From contig NZ_SOAV01000010.1 of assembly GCF_004364245.1 (NCBI RefSeq), positions 124,001-188,000 of the forward strand: a stretch of DNA of 64,000 nucleotides. The letters run 5' to 3'. The notes under the pieces were generated by a model. It did not search any database. It was given only the letters and a program-made list of their open reading frames with translations, and had not been told where the DNA came from. The position numbers and the translations under genes were made by a program. Below, piece after piece: positions 15,825-23,451 of the stretch (position 1 is its first letter; each line of letters begins with the position of its first letter). Origin of the DNA: Streptomyces sp. BK208 (GTDB lineage Bacteria > Actinomycetota > Actinomycetes > Streptomycetales > Streptomycetaceae).

Positions 15825-17135
15825 GTGACCGAGACAACCGACGCCCTCGCAGCCCCGCGGGCCCCGCAGGAGCCGGCCCGCCGCCGTCGGCGTGTGCACC
15901 GCGCCTGGTGGGTCGCCGCCGTCACCTTCGTGACGATCATCGGCGCCGCCGCCTTCCGCTCCCTGCCCGGCATCCTCATCGACCCGCTCCACACGGAGTT
16001 CGGCTGGTCGCGCGGCACGATCGGCGCCGCCGTCTCCGTCAACCTGGCCCTGTACGGGCTGACCGCCCCCTTCGCCGCCGCGCTGATGGACCGCTTCGGC
16101 ATCCGGCGGGTGGTCGCCGTCGCCCTGATGGTGATCTCGCTCGGCTCGGGCCTGACCGTGTGGATGGACTCCGCCTGGCAGCTCATCCTGTGCTGGGGCC
16201 TGCTGGTCGGCCTCGGCTCCGGCTCGATGGCCCTGGCCTTCGCCGCCACGGTCACCAACCGCTGGTTCACCGAGCGGCGCGGCCTGGTCACCGGCGTGCT
16301 CACCGCCGCCTCCGCCTCCGGGCAGCTGATCTTCCTGCCGCTGCTGTCCTGGATCGTCGAGACGTACGACTGGCGCCCGGCGGCCGTCACCGTCGCCCTC
16401 GCCGCCCTGGCCGTCGTCCCCTTCGTCTGGCTCCTCCTGCACGACCACCCGGCCGACCTCGGCCAGAAGCCGTACGGCGCCGAGGCGTTCGTGCCCAAGC
16501 CCGCCCCCGTGCCCGGCGCCGCCCGGCGCGCGGTGACGGTCCTGTTCTCCGCCGTCCGCACCGGCCCGTTCTGGCTGCTGGCCGGCACCTTCGCGATCTG
16601 CGGCGCCTCGACCAACGGCCTGATCCAGACCCACTTCGTGCCCGCCGCCCACGACCACGGCATGCCGATCACCGCCGCGGCCTCGCTGCTCGCCGTCATC
16701 GGCGTCTTCGACGTGGTCGGCACGATCGCCTCCGGCTGGTTCACCGACCGCTTCGAACCGCGCCGCCTGCTCGCCGTGTACTACGCCCTGCGCGGCGTCT
16801 CCCTGCTCTTCCTGCCCATGCTCCTCGCGCCGAGCGTCCACCCGCCGATGGTCTTCTTCATCGTCTTCTACGGCCTCGACTGGGTCGCCACCGTCCCGCC
16901 CACCCTCGCCCTGTGCCGCGAGCAGTACGGCGAGGACAGCGCGATCGTCTTCGGCTGGGTGCTCGCCTCCCACCAGGTGGGCGCCGCCCTCGTCGCCTTC
17001 CTCGGCGGCCTGGCCCGCGACCGCTTCGGCTCGTACGACGTCGTGTGGATCGCCTCCGGGGCGCTGTGCGCGGCGGCGGCCCTGATGGCCCTGGTGATCC
17101 GGCGGAGGCCGGCACCGGCGCCCGCCCTGTCATGA
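15825..17135 (+). CDS. MFS transporter (oxalate/formate-antiporter-like)
   Basis: A 436-residue major facilitator protein with about 12 spans and a central cytoplasmic loop (HDHPADLGQKPYGAEAFVPK). The first spans contain FRSLPGILIDPLHTEFGWSR and the loop motif ALMDRFGIRRVV; the pattern is that of the MCT/oxalate-formate antiporter branch. GTG at 15825 is chosen because it gives a short cytoplasmic leader before the first span; a GAGACT hexamer seven bases upstream may be a -10 box for a leaderless mRNA. Divergent from the GlxA-like regulator. Substrate unknown. Confidence 0.92.
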   Translation: MTETTDALAAPRAPQEPARRRRRVHRAWWVAAVTFVTIIGAAAFRSLPGILIDPLHTEFGWSRGTIGAAVSVNLALYGLTAPFAAALMDRFGIRRVVAVALMVISLGSGLTVWMDSAWQLILCWGLLVGLGSGSMALAFAATVTNRWFTERRGLVTGVLTAASASGQLIFLPLLSWIVETYDWRPAAVTVALAALAVVPFVWLLLHDHPADLGQKPYGAEAFVPKPAPVPGAARRAVTVLFSAVRTGPFWLLAGTFAICGASTNGLIQTHFVPAAHDHGMPITAAASLLAVIGVFDVVGTIASGWFTDRFEPRRLLAVYYALRGVSLLFLPMLLAPSVHPPMVFFIVFYGLDWVATVPPTLALCREQYGEDSAIVFGWVLASHQVGAALVAFLGGLARDRFGSYDVVWIASGALCAAAALMALVIRRRPAPAPALS

Positions 17136-17143
17136 GCAGGTCC

Positions 17144-17149
17144 TAAGCT
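17144..17149 (+). promoter_or_regulatory. -10 hexamer TAAGCT for a leaderless membrane-protein gene
   Basis: TAAGCT, then six bases (GCGGGC), then ATG at 17156. The position fits a transcript starting at the start codon. Confidence 0.6.
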
Positions 17150-17155
17150 GCGGGC

Positions 17156-18046
17156 ATGGGGTGGGGGAGGACGGGGAAGCCCGGCGGACGGCGGCCCGTG
17201 CGGCCGAAGGACGAATGGAACCGGGCGGCCGCGCTGTGCGCGGGCCAGCTGCCGCTGGTGTGGCTCGCCTCGTGGTTCACCATGGAGGCGGGCGAGGACG
17301 ACTACGGGTACGGGGGCGCTGCCTACCTCGGCATCCTGTGCGTGCCGCTGGTCCTCCCGCTGCTCGGGCTCGCGCACGCGACCCTGCAGATCACGCCCGC
17401 GGGAGCCCTGGCGGCCCGGCGGCCCGGCGTCCTGCGCGGCCCGCGGTGGGCCTGGCACCTGGCCGGATCCGTACTGATCGGCGCGGGCTGGTCGGTCCTG
17501 GTGCGCGTGCTGTGGGGGTGGCCGGTCGGCGACACCCTGCCGTGGTTCGCCGGGGTCGGCGTCCTGCCGGTGCTGGTCCTCGACCGCCTGCGCGGACGGT
17601 CGTGGCGGGGACGGACGGTCTGGCTGGGTTCGGCGGGCGCGAGTCTCGTCCTCCTGGCGGTGTGCGCGGTGACGGCGGACGCCCTGGTCGACGACTACGA
17701 GCCTCCCCGGCTGTCCGCGGCGCGGGTCGCCGGGGACTGGCACGGCACGCACGGCAGCCTGCTGCGGCTGAATCCGGGCGGCGAGGCCCGGCTGACCCGC
17801 CTGCCGGTCCAGGCGGGTGACGACGAGGAGGGCGACCTGTCCCTGTGCGACGGGTCCGGCACGTGGACGTTCGAACGGGACGACGAGCTCATGGACACCG
17901 ACCGCGACGGCGTCCTCCTGCGTATCGACGGCGCGTGCGGCGGGCAGACGTACTGGACGATCGGCGGCACCGAGCAGGACCCCGAGCTCTTCGTCCGCTT
18001 CGGCGACCCCGACGGCGGCGAACTGCGCATCCTCACCCGGGACTAG
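17156..18046 (+). CDS. Multi-span membrane protein with C-terminal outer domain
   Basis: A 296-residue hypothetical protein with about five spans in the first 180 residues (AALCAGQLPLVWLASWF, LGILCVPLVLPLLGLAHA, TVWLGSAGASLVLLAVCAVT) followed by a soluble ~110-residue domain with WHGTHGSLLRLNPGGEARL and GTWTFERDDELMDTDRDG, which looks like a small beta-sandwich. No known family function. TAAGCT lies six bases before the ATG, so the mRNA may be leaderless. It starts 20 bases after the MFS gene. The stop codon borders a GC-rich repeat field. Confidence 0.82.
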   Translation: MGWGRTGKPGGRRPVRPKDEWNRAAALCAGQLPLVWLASWFTMEAGEDDYGYGGAAYLGILCVPLVLPLLGLAHATLQITPAGALAARRPGVLRGPRWAWHLAGSVLIGAGWSVLVRVLWGWPVGDTLPWFAGVGVLPVLVLDRLRGRSWRGRTVWLGSAGASLVLLAVCAVTADALVDDYEPPRLSAARVAGDWHGTHGSLLRLNPGGEARLTRLPVQAGDDEEGDLSLCDGSGTWTFERDDELMDTDRDGVLLRIDGACGGQTYWTIGGTEQDPELFVRFGDPDGGELRILTRD

Positions 18047-18460
18047 CCGGGCGGCCGGGACCGGGGGTCGGCCGGGGCGGCCGGAGCCCTGGGCAGGCCG
18101 TGCCGCCGGGCCCTGGGGTCGGACACGCGGCCCGGGACCGGACCTGGCCGGCTCGCCGGGGGCCGCGGCGAGCCGGACGGAGCCCGGGCTGACCGGGCAG
18201 CTGGGACCCGTGACTGTCCGCGCAGCTGAGACCTGGGGCTCGGGGCGGGCCGGGGGCCAGTCCCGGGCCGGGCGGCCGGGACTCGGGGCTTGCCGTGCCG
18301 CCCGGATCTGCTGTTGGCCGGGCGGTCGAGCCCCCGGTGCTGGTCGGTTGTCCGGGACACCGGGGCTCGGGGCGAGCCGCCCCGGCCGCGCGGGCGGGCC
18401 GGGACTCGGGGCTGGCCAGGCGGCCGGGGTCAGGGACCGGCCGGGCCGTCGGGGCCGGGG
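18047..18460. repeat. Degenerate GC-rich repeat field between convergent genes
   Basis: The whole 414-base spacer is made of imperfect copies of blocks such as GCCGGGACTCGGGGCT and GGCCGGGCGGCCGGG. The copy nearest the left gene overlaps its stop (CCGGGACTAGCCGGG), and similar blocks run up to the stop of the convergent monooxygenase gene. No gene with normal coding statistics was found, and the long frames here are composition artefacts. Confidence 0.75.
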
Positions 18461-19666
18461 TCAGCCGGGCAGCCGGGACGCCCGCCCCGCCTCCCGTTTC
18501 GCCACCGACGCGGCGATGCGCCCGGCGTCGATCGCCAGCTCGCGGAGCATCCCGCTGATCGGGTTGGTGAACCCGGTGAAGTACAGGCCGGGCGCGCCGG
18601 CCGGGGTGCGGCCCCCGTGGGCGACCGGGCGGCCGGTGCCGTCGAGGACGCCGAGGTGCCCGACCAGCCCCTCCAGGCCCCGCCGGTACCCCGTGGCCGC
18701 GATCACCGCGTCCGGGGCGACGCGGGTGCCGTCGGCGAGGACCGCCTTGCCGTCCTCGAAGGCCTCGACGGCGGCCACCACCTCCACCCGGCCCGAGCGG
18801 ACCGCGTCGATCAGGCCGACGTCCTGGACCGGGATCGCGCCCTGGGCGGCCCGGGTCAGCAGGCCCGCTTCCGGGCGGGGCAGCCCGTGGGCCGACAGGT
18901 CGGGCGTGCTGATCCGGGCCAGCGGACGGGCGAGCCGGTCGGCGAGCGCGGTCGGCAGGCGGCGGACCAGGACGCCGTTGTACTGGGCGGCCCATCCCGC
19001 CGTCGAGCGGCGGACGATGTGCGGCGCGGTGCGCACCGAGAGCCGGACCCGCGCGGCCCCGCCCTCCACCAGGTCCACGGCGATCTCGGCGCCGGTGTTG
19101 CCCACTCCGACCACCAGGACGTCCCGGCCTGCGTACGGGGCCGGGGAGCGGTATTCGGCGGCGTGCCGGAACTCGCCGGTGTACGTGTCCCGGCCGGGCC
19201 AGTCCGGCAGGCGCGGGGTGTGGTTGTAGCCGGTGGCGACCACCACCGCGGCGCCGGTCAGCTCCCGGCCCCCGGAGGCGTGCAGCAGCCAGCCGGCGCC
19301 GTCGGGCGCGCGCTCGACGCGGAAGACCTCCACCCCGGTGACGATCTCCAGCTGGTGGTACTCGGCGTACTTCTCCAGGTACCGGACCACGTCGTCCCGG
19401 GCCACCCAGCGTCCGAAGCGGCGCGGCATCGGCAGGCCGGGCAGCGCCGACAGGCGTCGGGTGGTGTGCAGCCGCAGCCGGTCGTAGTGCCGCCGCCAGG
19501 AGGACCCGACGTGCTCGGCCCGTTCCAGGACCACGGCCCGCAGCCCGCGGGCGCGCAACGCCTGGGCGACGGCGAGACCGCCGGGGCCGGCGCCTATGAC
19601 GTACACGGGACGGCCCGCGGGGTGGGCGGGCTGCTGCGGTTCAGCGGACGCTGTGGAGTCGGCCAT
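18461..19666 (-). CDS. FAD/NAD(P)-dependent flavin monooxygenase-like oxidoreductase
   Basis: A 401-residue cytoplasmic flavoprotein of the flavin-monooxygenase/TrkA-like class. The FAD-binding Rossmann motif is GAGPGGLAVAQALRARG near residue 26, the NADPH motif is VGVGNTGAEIAVDL near residue 180, and the ATGY motifs (VVATGYNHTP, IAATGYRRGL) are present. The FMO fingerprint region around DDVVRYLEKYAEYHQLEI is also typical. Such enzymes oxygenate N or S atoms or perform Baeyer-Villiger steps; the substrate is unknown. TACGCT lies six bases before the ATG, so the mRNA is probably leaderless. Confidence 0.93.
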   Translation of the reverse strand: MADSTASAEPQQPAHPAGRPVYVIGAGPGGLAVAQALRARGLRAVVLERAEHVGSSWRRHYDRLRLHTTRRLSALPGLPMPRRFGRWVARDDVVRYLEKYAEYHQLEIVTGVEVFRVERAPDGAGWLLHASGGRELTGAAVVVATGYNHTPRLPDWPGRDTYTGEFRHAAEYRSPAPYAGRDVLVVGVGNTGAEIAVDLVEGGAARVRLSVRTAPHIVRRSTAGWAAQYNGVLVRRLPTALADRLARPLARISTPDLSAHGLPRPEAGLLTRAAQGAIPVQDVGLIDAVRSGRVEVVAAVEAFEDGKAVLADGTRVAPDAVIAATGYRRGLEGLVGHLGVLDGTGRPVAHGGRTPAGAPGLYFTGFTNPISGMLRELAIDAGRIAASVAKREAGRASRLPG

Positions 19667-19672
19667 GCGGCG

Positions 19673-19678
19673 AGCGTA
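19673..19678 (-). promoter_or_regulatory. -10 hexamer TACGCT for a leaderless monooxygenase gene
   Basis: On the minus strand TACGCT is followed by CGCCGC and then the ATG at 19666. Confidence 0.6.
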
Positions 19679-19766
19679 ATCGCGCCCTGGGTTGATGGGT
19701 CTCGGTCAAGACCGGAATCGGTTGCGGATCGGTCACGCCTGGGGGCCGGTGGGCTTGAATGGCCGG

Positions 19767-20384
19767 ATGGCCCACACACGCATGTACACCCTCGACCCCT
19801 CCCTCGTCCCCTCCGAACCCCGCGAGGGCGGCCTGAGCCTGAGGGCCTGGGACGCCGCCTCCGACGAGGACGCCCAGACGTGGCTGCGCGGTTGTCTCGA
19901 CCCGGACTTCCAGCGCTGGAACACTCCGCTCAAGCCGTGGACCGACCTTGCCGGTGCCCGGGAGTCGCTGCGGGCACGGGCGAGGGACGCGGCGGACGGC
20001 AGGTCGGCCTCGTTCCGGATCACGGACGACGAGAGCGGCGCGGCCCTGGGGCACGTCGGCGTCAACGAGATCAGCCTGCCGATGAAGACGGCCCGGGTCG
20101 GCTACTGGGTGCTCCCCGAGGCCCGGGGCCGGGGCGTCGCGACCCGGGCCCTGCTGCTCGCCACCCGTTGGGCCTGTGCCGAACTCGGCCTGCACCGCCT
20201 GGAACTGGGGCACGCGGTGGGGCACGAGGCCTCCTGCCGGGTCGCCGAGCGCAGCGGCTACCGCGCCGAGGGGACCCTGCGCGAGGCGATGTTCGAGGCC
20301 GGGCGGCACGACGCCTTCCGGGACGTGCACCTGCACGCGCGGCTGGCGACGGACGAGGAGCCGGCGCCGCCCGGCACGCGCTGA
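19767..20384 (+). CDS. GNAT-family N-acetyltransferase (RimJ/RimL type)
   Basis: A 205-residue acetyl-CoA-dependent acetyltransferase. The CoA-binding motif A is seen in VGYWVLPEARGRGVATRALL, followed by LGLHRLELGHAVGHEASCRV and AERSGYRAEGTLREAMF, the RimJ/RimL pattern. ATG 19767 is used; it lacks a clear ribosome site and the ATG at 19782 is an alternative. It converges on pdxH with a seven-base gap. Acceptor substrate (protein N-terminus, antibiotic or small amine) unknown. Confidence 0.9.
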   Translation: MAHTRMYTLDPSLVPSEPREGGLSLRAWDAASDEDAQTWLRGCLDPDFQRWNTPLKPWTDLAGARESLRARARDAADGRSASFRITDDESGAALGHVGVNEISLPMKTARVGYWVLPEARGRGVATRALLLATRWACAELGLHRLELGHAVGHEASCRVAERSGYRAEGTLREAMFEAGRHDAFRDVHLHARLATDEEPAPPGTR

Positions 20385-20391
20385 CCGCCGC

Positions 20392-21060
20392 TCACGGCCA
20401 CAGCAGCCGCCGGTCCCAGCCGTCGTCCCGGGTGCGCCGGTAGACCAGCCGTACGTGGCGCCGGCGGGCCTCGCCCTGGAAGAACTCCACCTCGTCGGGG
20501 CGCAGCCGGTACAGGGTCCAGGACGGGGCCGGCGCGTCCGGTTCCCGCCCGGCCCGTTCCCAGGCCGCCTCGGAGGCGCGGGCCAGTTCGTCCGTCGAGC
20601 CCAGCTCCGCGCTCTGCCGTCCGGTGAGCGCGGCGGCCAGGGCGCCGGTCGAGCGCGCGTGCAGGTCGGCCAGCGCCTCCTCGGCCGGAGCGGCGGCCAC
20701 CGGGCCGCGCAGCCGCACCTGGCGGCCCAGCACCGGCCAGTAGAAGACGAGCGCGGCGTACGGGCGGGCGTCGAGGTGGCGGCCCTTGCGGCTGCCGGCG
20801 TGGGTGGCGAAGGCCCAGCCGTCCGCGTCCGCGCCGTGCAGCATGACGACGCGCGCGTCCGGCAGGCCCTCGGCGTCCGACGTCGCCAGCGACATCGTGT
20901 GCGGCTCGCGCTCGCCGGCCTCGGCCGCCTCGGCGAACCACCGGGTGAACAGCTCCAGCGGGTCACCGGGCGCGCCGGCCGGGTCGAGGGGCGGCAGTGC
21001 GGTGACCGCGGGGTCCCACACCCGCAGCGACCTCAGCAGCTCGTGAAGATCGGTTCCCAT
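20392..21060 (-). CDS. pdxH: Pyridoxine/pyridoxamine 5'-phosphate oxidase
   Basis: FMN enzyme that oxidises pyridoxine or pyridoxamine phosphate to pyridoxal phosphate, the last step of vitamin B6 salvage. The 222-residue length and motifs fit PdxH: PDARVVMLHGADADGWAFAT, SRKGRHLDARPYAALVFYWP, and the C-terminal dimerisation segment DEVEFFQGEARRRHVRLVY ending in GWDRRLLWP. GACAAT lies six bases before the ATG, suggesting a leaderless mRNA. Some Streptomyces paralogues are divergent, so activity on the classical substrate is likely but not proven. Confidence 0.9.
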   Translation of the reverse strand: MGTDLHELLRSLRVWDPAVTALPPLDPAGAPGDPLELFTRWFAEAAEAGEREPHTMSLATSDAEGLPDARVVMLHGADADGWAFATHAGSRKGRHLDARPYAALVFYWPVLGRQVRLRGPVAAAPAEEALADLHARSTGALAAALTGRQSAELGSTDELARASEAAWERAGREPDAPAPSWTLYRLRPDEVEFFQGEARRRHVRLVYRRTRDDGWDRRLLWP

Positions 21061-21066
21061 CCCCCG

Positions 21067-21072
21067 ATTGTC
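21067..21072 (-). promoter_or_regulatory. -10-like hexamer GACAAT for pdxH
   Basis: On the minus strand GACAAT is followed by CGGGGG and then the ATG at 21060. The CGGGGG is too close to the ATG for a normal ribosome site. Confidence 0.5.
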
Positions 21073-21095
21073 GTCCCCTCAGGGGCGCCAGGGGC

Positions 21096-21521
21096 TCATA
21101 CGGAGCCGAGGTCGGTGGAGACCCAGCGTTCGGGCCGCATCCGGAGGATGACCTGCTCCCCGTGGTTCGCCCAGGCGAAGGCGACGTAACCGTCGACCTT
21201 CTCGGCCGGGAGGTAGCGCGCGGACATCTCCCGCAGGGCCTCCTCGGTCGCGGCGGCCGTCTCGACGACCGGCCCCTCCACCGACACGTAGCGGATGGTG
21301 GGCTCCAGCCGGTCGACCATCAGGGAGAACCGGCCCGCCCGGCCGATCAGCTCGTTCTTGCGGCTGTTCAGGCCCGTCATGATCCACACCTCGCCGCCGG
21401 GCTCGTACTGGTACCAGATCGGCACGGTCAGCGGGGCGCGACCCGCTCCCGCGTCGACGGCGAGCGCGGCGATGTGCGGCTCGGCCAGGAACGTCTCACG
21501 CTCTTCGCGGGTCAGGGCCAT
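21096..21521 (-). CDS. PPOX-fold FMN/F420-dependent oxidoreductase (FDOR type)
   Basis: A 141-residue split-barrel flavoprotein. Motifs: ALTREERETFLAEPHIAALA, TVPIWYQYEPGGEVWIMTG and NELIGRAGRFSLMVDRLEP, the pattern of the FDOR-B/Rv1155-like group that uses F420 or FMN. It starts at ATG 21521 after GGAGGAG. Since fbiC is in this window and the organism makes F420, F420 use is plausible but inferred. Substrate unknown. Confidence 0.85.
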   Translation of the reverse strand: MALTREERETFLAEPHIAALAVDAGAGRAPLTVPIWYQYEPGGEVWIMTGLNSRKNELIGRAGRFSLMVDRLEPTIRYVSVEGPVVETAAATEEALREMSARYLPAEKVDGYVAFAWANHGEQVILRMRPERWVSTDLGSV

Positions 21522-21701
21522 GTCGGTCTCCTCCAGCGGGTGCGGAAGCGGATGTCGCCGTCGGGCACAACACCGGCCGGACGGGCGGCTGTTCCCCGGG
21601 CGGGCGGCGAAGGTGCTGGAGGCGCGGTGGGCCGGGAGCGGCGGACGGTGACGCGGCCGGGATGACAGGATGCCGCGCGACGGGCCGCTGATTGCGCGGT
21701 G

Positions 21702-22349
21702 TTACTTCGCGGGCTTCTTCCCGGTCATGCCGAGATACGTCAACAGGGCGAGATGCGGCTTGAGTTCCGCCTGTTTCACGCCCCACGAGGAGAACCCCTT
21801 CTGGTGCGAGGCGGCGGCCGCGAGCATGACGACCAAGGACCCGGCGATCGCCGCGGGGTTCACGTCCTTGTCGACCTTGCCCTTTGCCTGGAGATCGGCG
21901 ACGGAATCCGTGAGGGAGGAATTCACCGAATTCAGGATCTTCATGCGGATTTTGGCGAATCGCTTGTCGCCCTCCGCCGCACCGAGATCCACGACGCGCA
22001 GAATGGCGTCGTTCTTCCGCCAGAACTCCAGGAATCCGTCGACGAGTTCCTGTGCCGTCTGCCAGCCGGCCTTGCCGACCCACGAGCGGCCCGCCGTCAG
22101 TTCGGCCAGCGAGGAACTCTCGGCGGCCATGCGGTCGGCGATCTCCAGGACGGCGCCCTCGACGTCCGGGAAGTACTGGTAGAAGGTCGCGGGCGACGTA
22201 CCCGCCCGGCGGGCGACATCGATGACTTTGACATCGCGATAGGGGGAGGAGCTGAGCATTTCGCTGAGGCAGTCGAGCAGTTTCTGCCGGGTCGCCTGCC
22301 CACGTCGACCGGCCACGCGGCCGTCGACGGTACGCACTTGTCCTGTCAT
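21702..22349 (-). CDS. TetR-family regulator
   Basis: A 215-residue repressor with the N-terminal TetR HTH (ATRQKLLDCLSEMLSSSPYR, IDVARRAGTSPATFYQYFPD) and a helical ligand/dimer domain. Base use is noticeably less GC-rich than its neighbours and the stop is TAA, unusual here. It is divergent from the kbpA-like gene, and both genes have a -10 hexamer six bases before the start. The same divergent arrangement lies upstream of afsK in S. coelicolor. Confidence 0.93.
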   Translation of the reverse strand: MTGQVRTVDGRVAGRRGQATRQKLLDCLSEMLSSSPYRDVKVIDVARRAGTSPATFYQYFPDVEGAVLEIADRMAAESSSLAELTAGRSWVGKAGWQTAQELVDGFLEFWRKNDAILRVVDLGAAEGDKRFAKIRMKILNSVNSSLTDSVADLQAKGKVDKDVNPAAIAGSLVVMLAAAASHQKGFSSWGVKQAELKPHLALLTYLGMTGKKPAK

Positions 22350-22355
22350 GCCGTC

Positions 22356-22361
22356 AGCTTA
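22356..22361 (-). promoter_or_regulatory. -10 hexamer TAAGCT for the leaderless TetR gene
   Basis: On the minus strand TAAGCT is followed by GACGGC and then the ATG at 22349. Confidence 0.6.
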
Positions 22362-22459
22362 CCGACGGGTGATCGGAGCGCTATTCGGCCGACTGCAAAT
22401 GGGGTGCGGGAGCGAAGAGAGGCTGGTGCGCCTGGTCTGCGCGGTGCTCTCGACGCGGT

Positions 22460-22465
22460 TACTTT
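22460..22465 (+). promoter_or_regulatory. -10 hexamer TACTTT for the leaderless kbpA-like gene
   Basis: TACTTT is followed by GGCGGC and then the ATG at 22472. Confidence 0.6.
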
Positions 22466-22471
22466 GGCGGC

Positions 22472-23251
22472 ATGGCCGAAAACGGGGCATTCGAGAACAG
22501 CGCGTCAAACGGTCCGGCCGCCCGCCGGGAGGGCGTCCCCTGCTGGGTGGACGCACAGCTCTCCGACGTGGCGGCGGGCAGGCGTTTCTACGGCGAGCTG
22601 TTCGGCTGGACCTTCCGGACCGCGGACGGGGACGCGGACGCGGGGGAGGGCCCTGCGGGGGAGTCGGTGCGGGCGTGCCTGGACGGCGAGCCGGTCGCCG
22701 CGCTGGTCCGCAAGACGGACGGCCGGATGCCCACCGTGTGGTCCGTGTACTTCCACACCCCGGACGTCATCGCCCTGGCCGCGCGCGTCCGGGCGGGCGG
22801 CGGCCGGCTCGTCATCCCGCCCCACCGGGTCGGTGACCTGGGCGCCGCCGCCCTCGCCGCCGACCCCGACGGTGCGGTCTTCGGGCTCTGGCAGCCGGGC
22901 CGCCTCACCGGCTTCGGGCGCCGGCGCGAGCCGGGCACCTTCGCCTGGGCCGAGCTGTACACGCGGGACACGGAGGCCGCCAACGCCTTCTACGGCGACC
23001 TGTTCCACGACGCCCTCTTCGCCGAGGACGCCTCCCCGGACTTCGGCCGGGCCCGGGTCTCCGACGTCTTCCCCGCCGAGATGCCGCCGCACTTCCTCGT
23101 CCACTTCCTGGTCGAGGACCTGACCGCCGGGCTCGCGGCGGTGACGCGGCTCGGCGGGCGGGTGCGGGTGCCGGCCTTCGAGGCGTCGTACGGGCGGGTG
23201 GCCGTGGTCTCCGACGGGCAGGGAGCGTCGTTCGCGCTGCTGGAGCGCTGA
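22472..23251 (+). CDS. kbpA: VOC/glyoxalase-fold protein, probable AfsK-binding protein
   Basis: A 259-residue protein made of two vicinal-oxygen-chelate domains: residues ~20-135 (CWVDAQLSDVAAGRRFYGEL to FGLWQPGR) and ~145-258 (FAWAELYTRDTEAANAFYGD to GASFALLER). Enzyme-like metal ligands are not fully conserved. In S. coelicolor the gene just upstream of afsK encodes KbpA, a protein of similar size that binds unphosphorylated AfsK and inhibits its autophosphorylation; the name is assigned here from position and size, so it is an inference. It lies 200 bases before afsK on the same strand. Confidence 0.8.
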   Translation: MAENGAFENSASNGPAARREGVPCWVDAQLSDVAAGRRFYGELFGWTFRTADGDADAGEGPAGESVRACLDGEPVAALVRKTDGRMPTVWSVYFHTPDVIALAARVRAGGGRLVIPPHRVGDLGAAALAADPDGAVFGLWQPGRLTGFGRRREPGTFAWAELYTRDTEAANAFYGDLFHDALFAEDASPDFGRARVSDVFPAEMPPHFLVHFLVEDLTAGLAAVTRLGGRVRVPAFEASYGRVAVVSDGQGASFALLER

Positions 23252-23284
23252 ACGGGGGCGGGGAAGGGCCGCGCGAGAGCCCCT

Positions 23285-23360
23285 TTGCCCGTAATCGGGC
23301 AAGACACCCCGATTGTCGCCAGGTTCGCCACCAGCGCTTCGGACAGGAAGAATCGGGGTG
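23285..23360. promoter_or_regulatory. Inverted repeats upstream of afsK
   Basis: Two inverted repeats fill the kbpA-afsK spacer. TTGCCCG (23285-23291) and CGGGCAA (23296-23302) flank TAAT. CACCCCGATT (23305-23314) and AATCGGGGTG (23351-23360) flank 36 bases. They may end kbpA transcription or act as operators for afsK. Confidence 0.55.
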
Positions 23361-23451
23361 CGTGGCGCCACACGGGTGCGGTGGTGAGACGCTGCACTTC
23401 GGTCGCGTACATATGTGGGTGGCGCGGCTCGTACGGGGAGGTGGCAGGCAA

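Noticed and set aside
18047..18460. Small genes in the GC-rich spacer between the membrane-protein and monooxygenase genes
   Set aside because: All frames here arise from degenerate repeats of GGCC/CCGGGACT blocks and lack codon-position bias and start signals.
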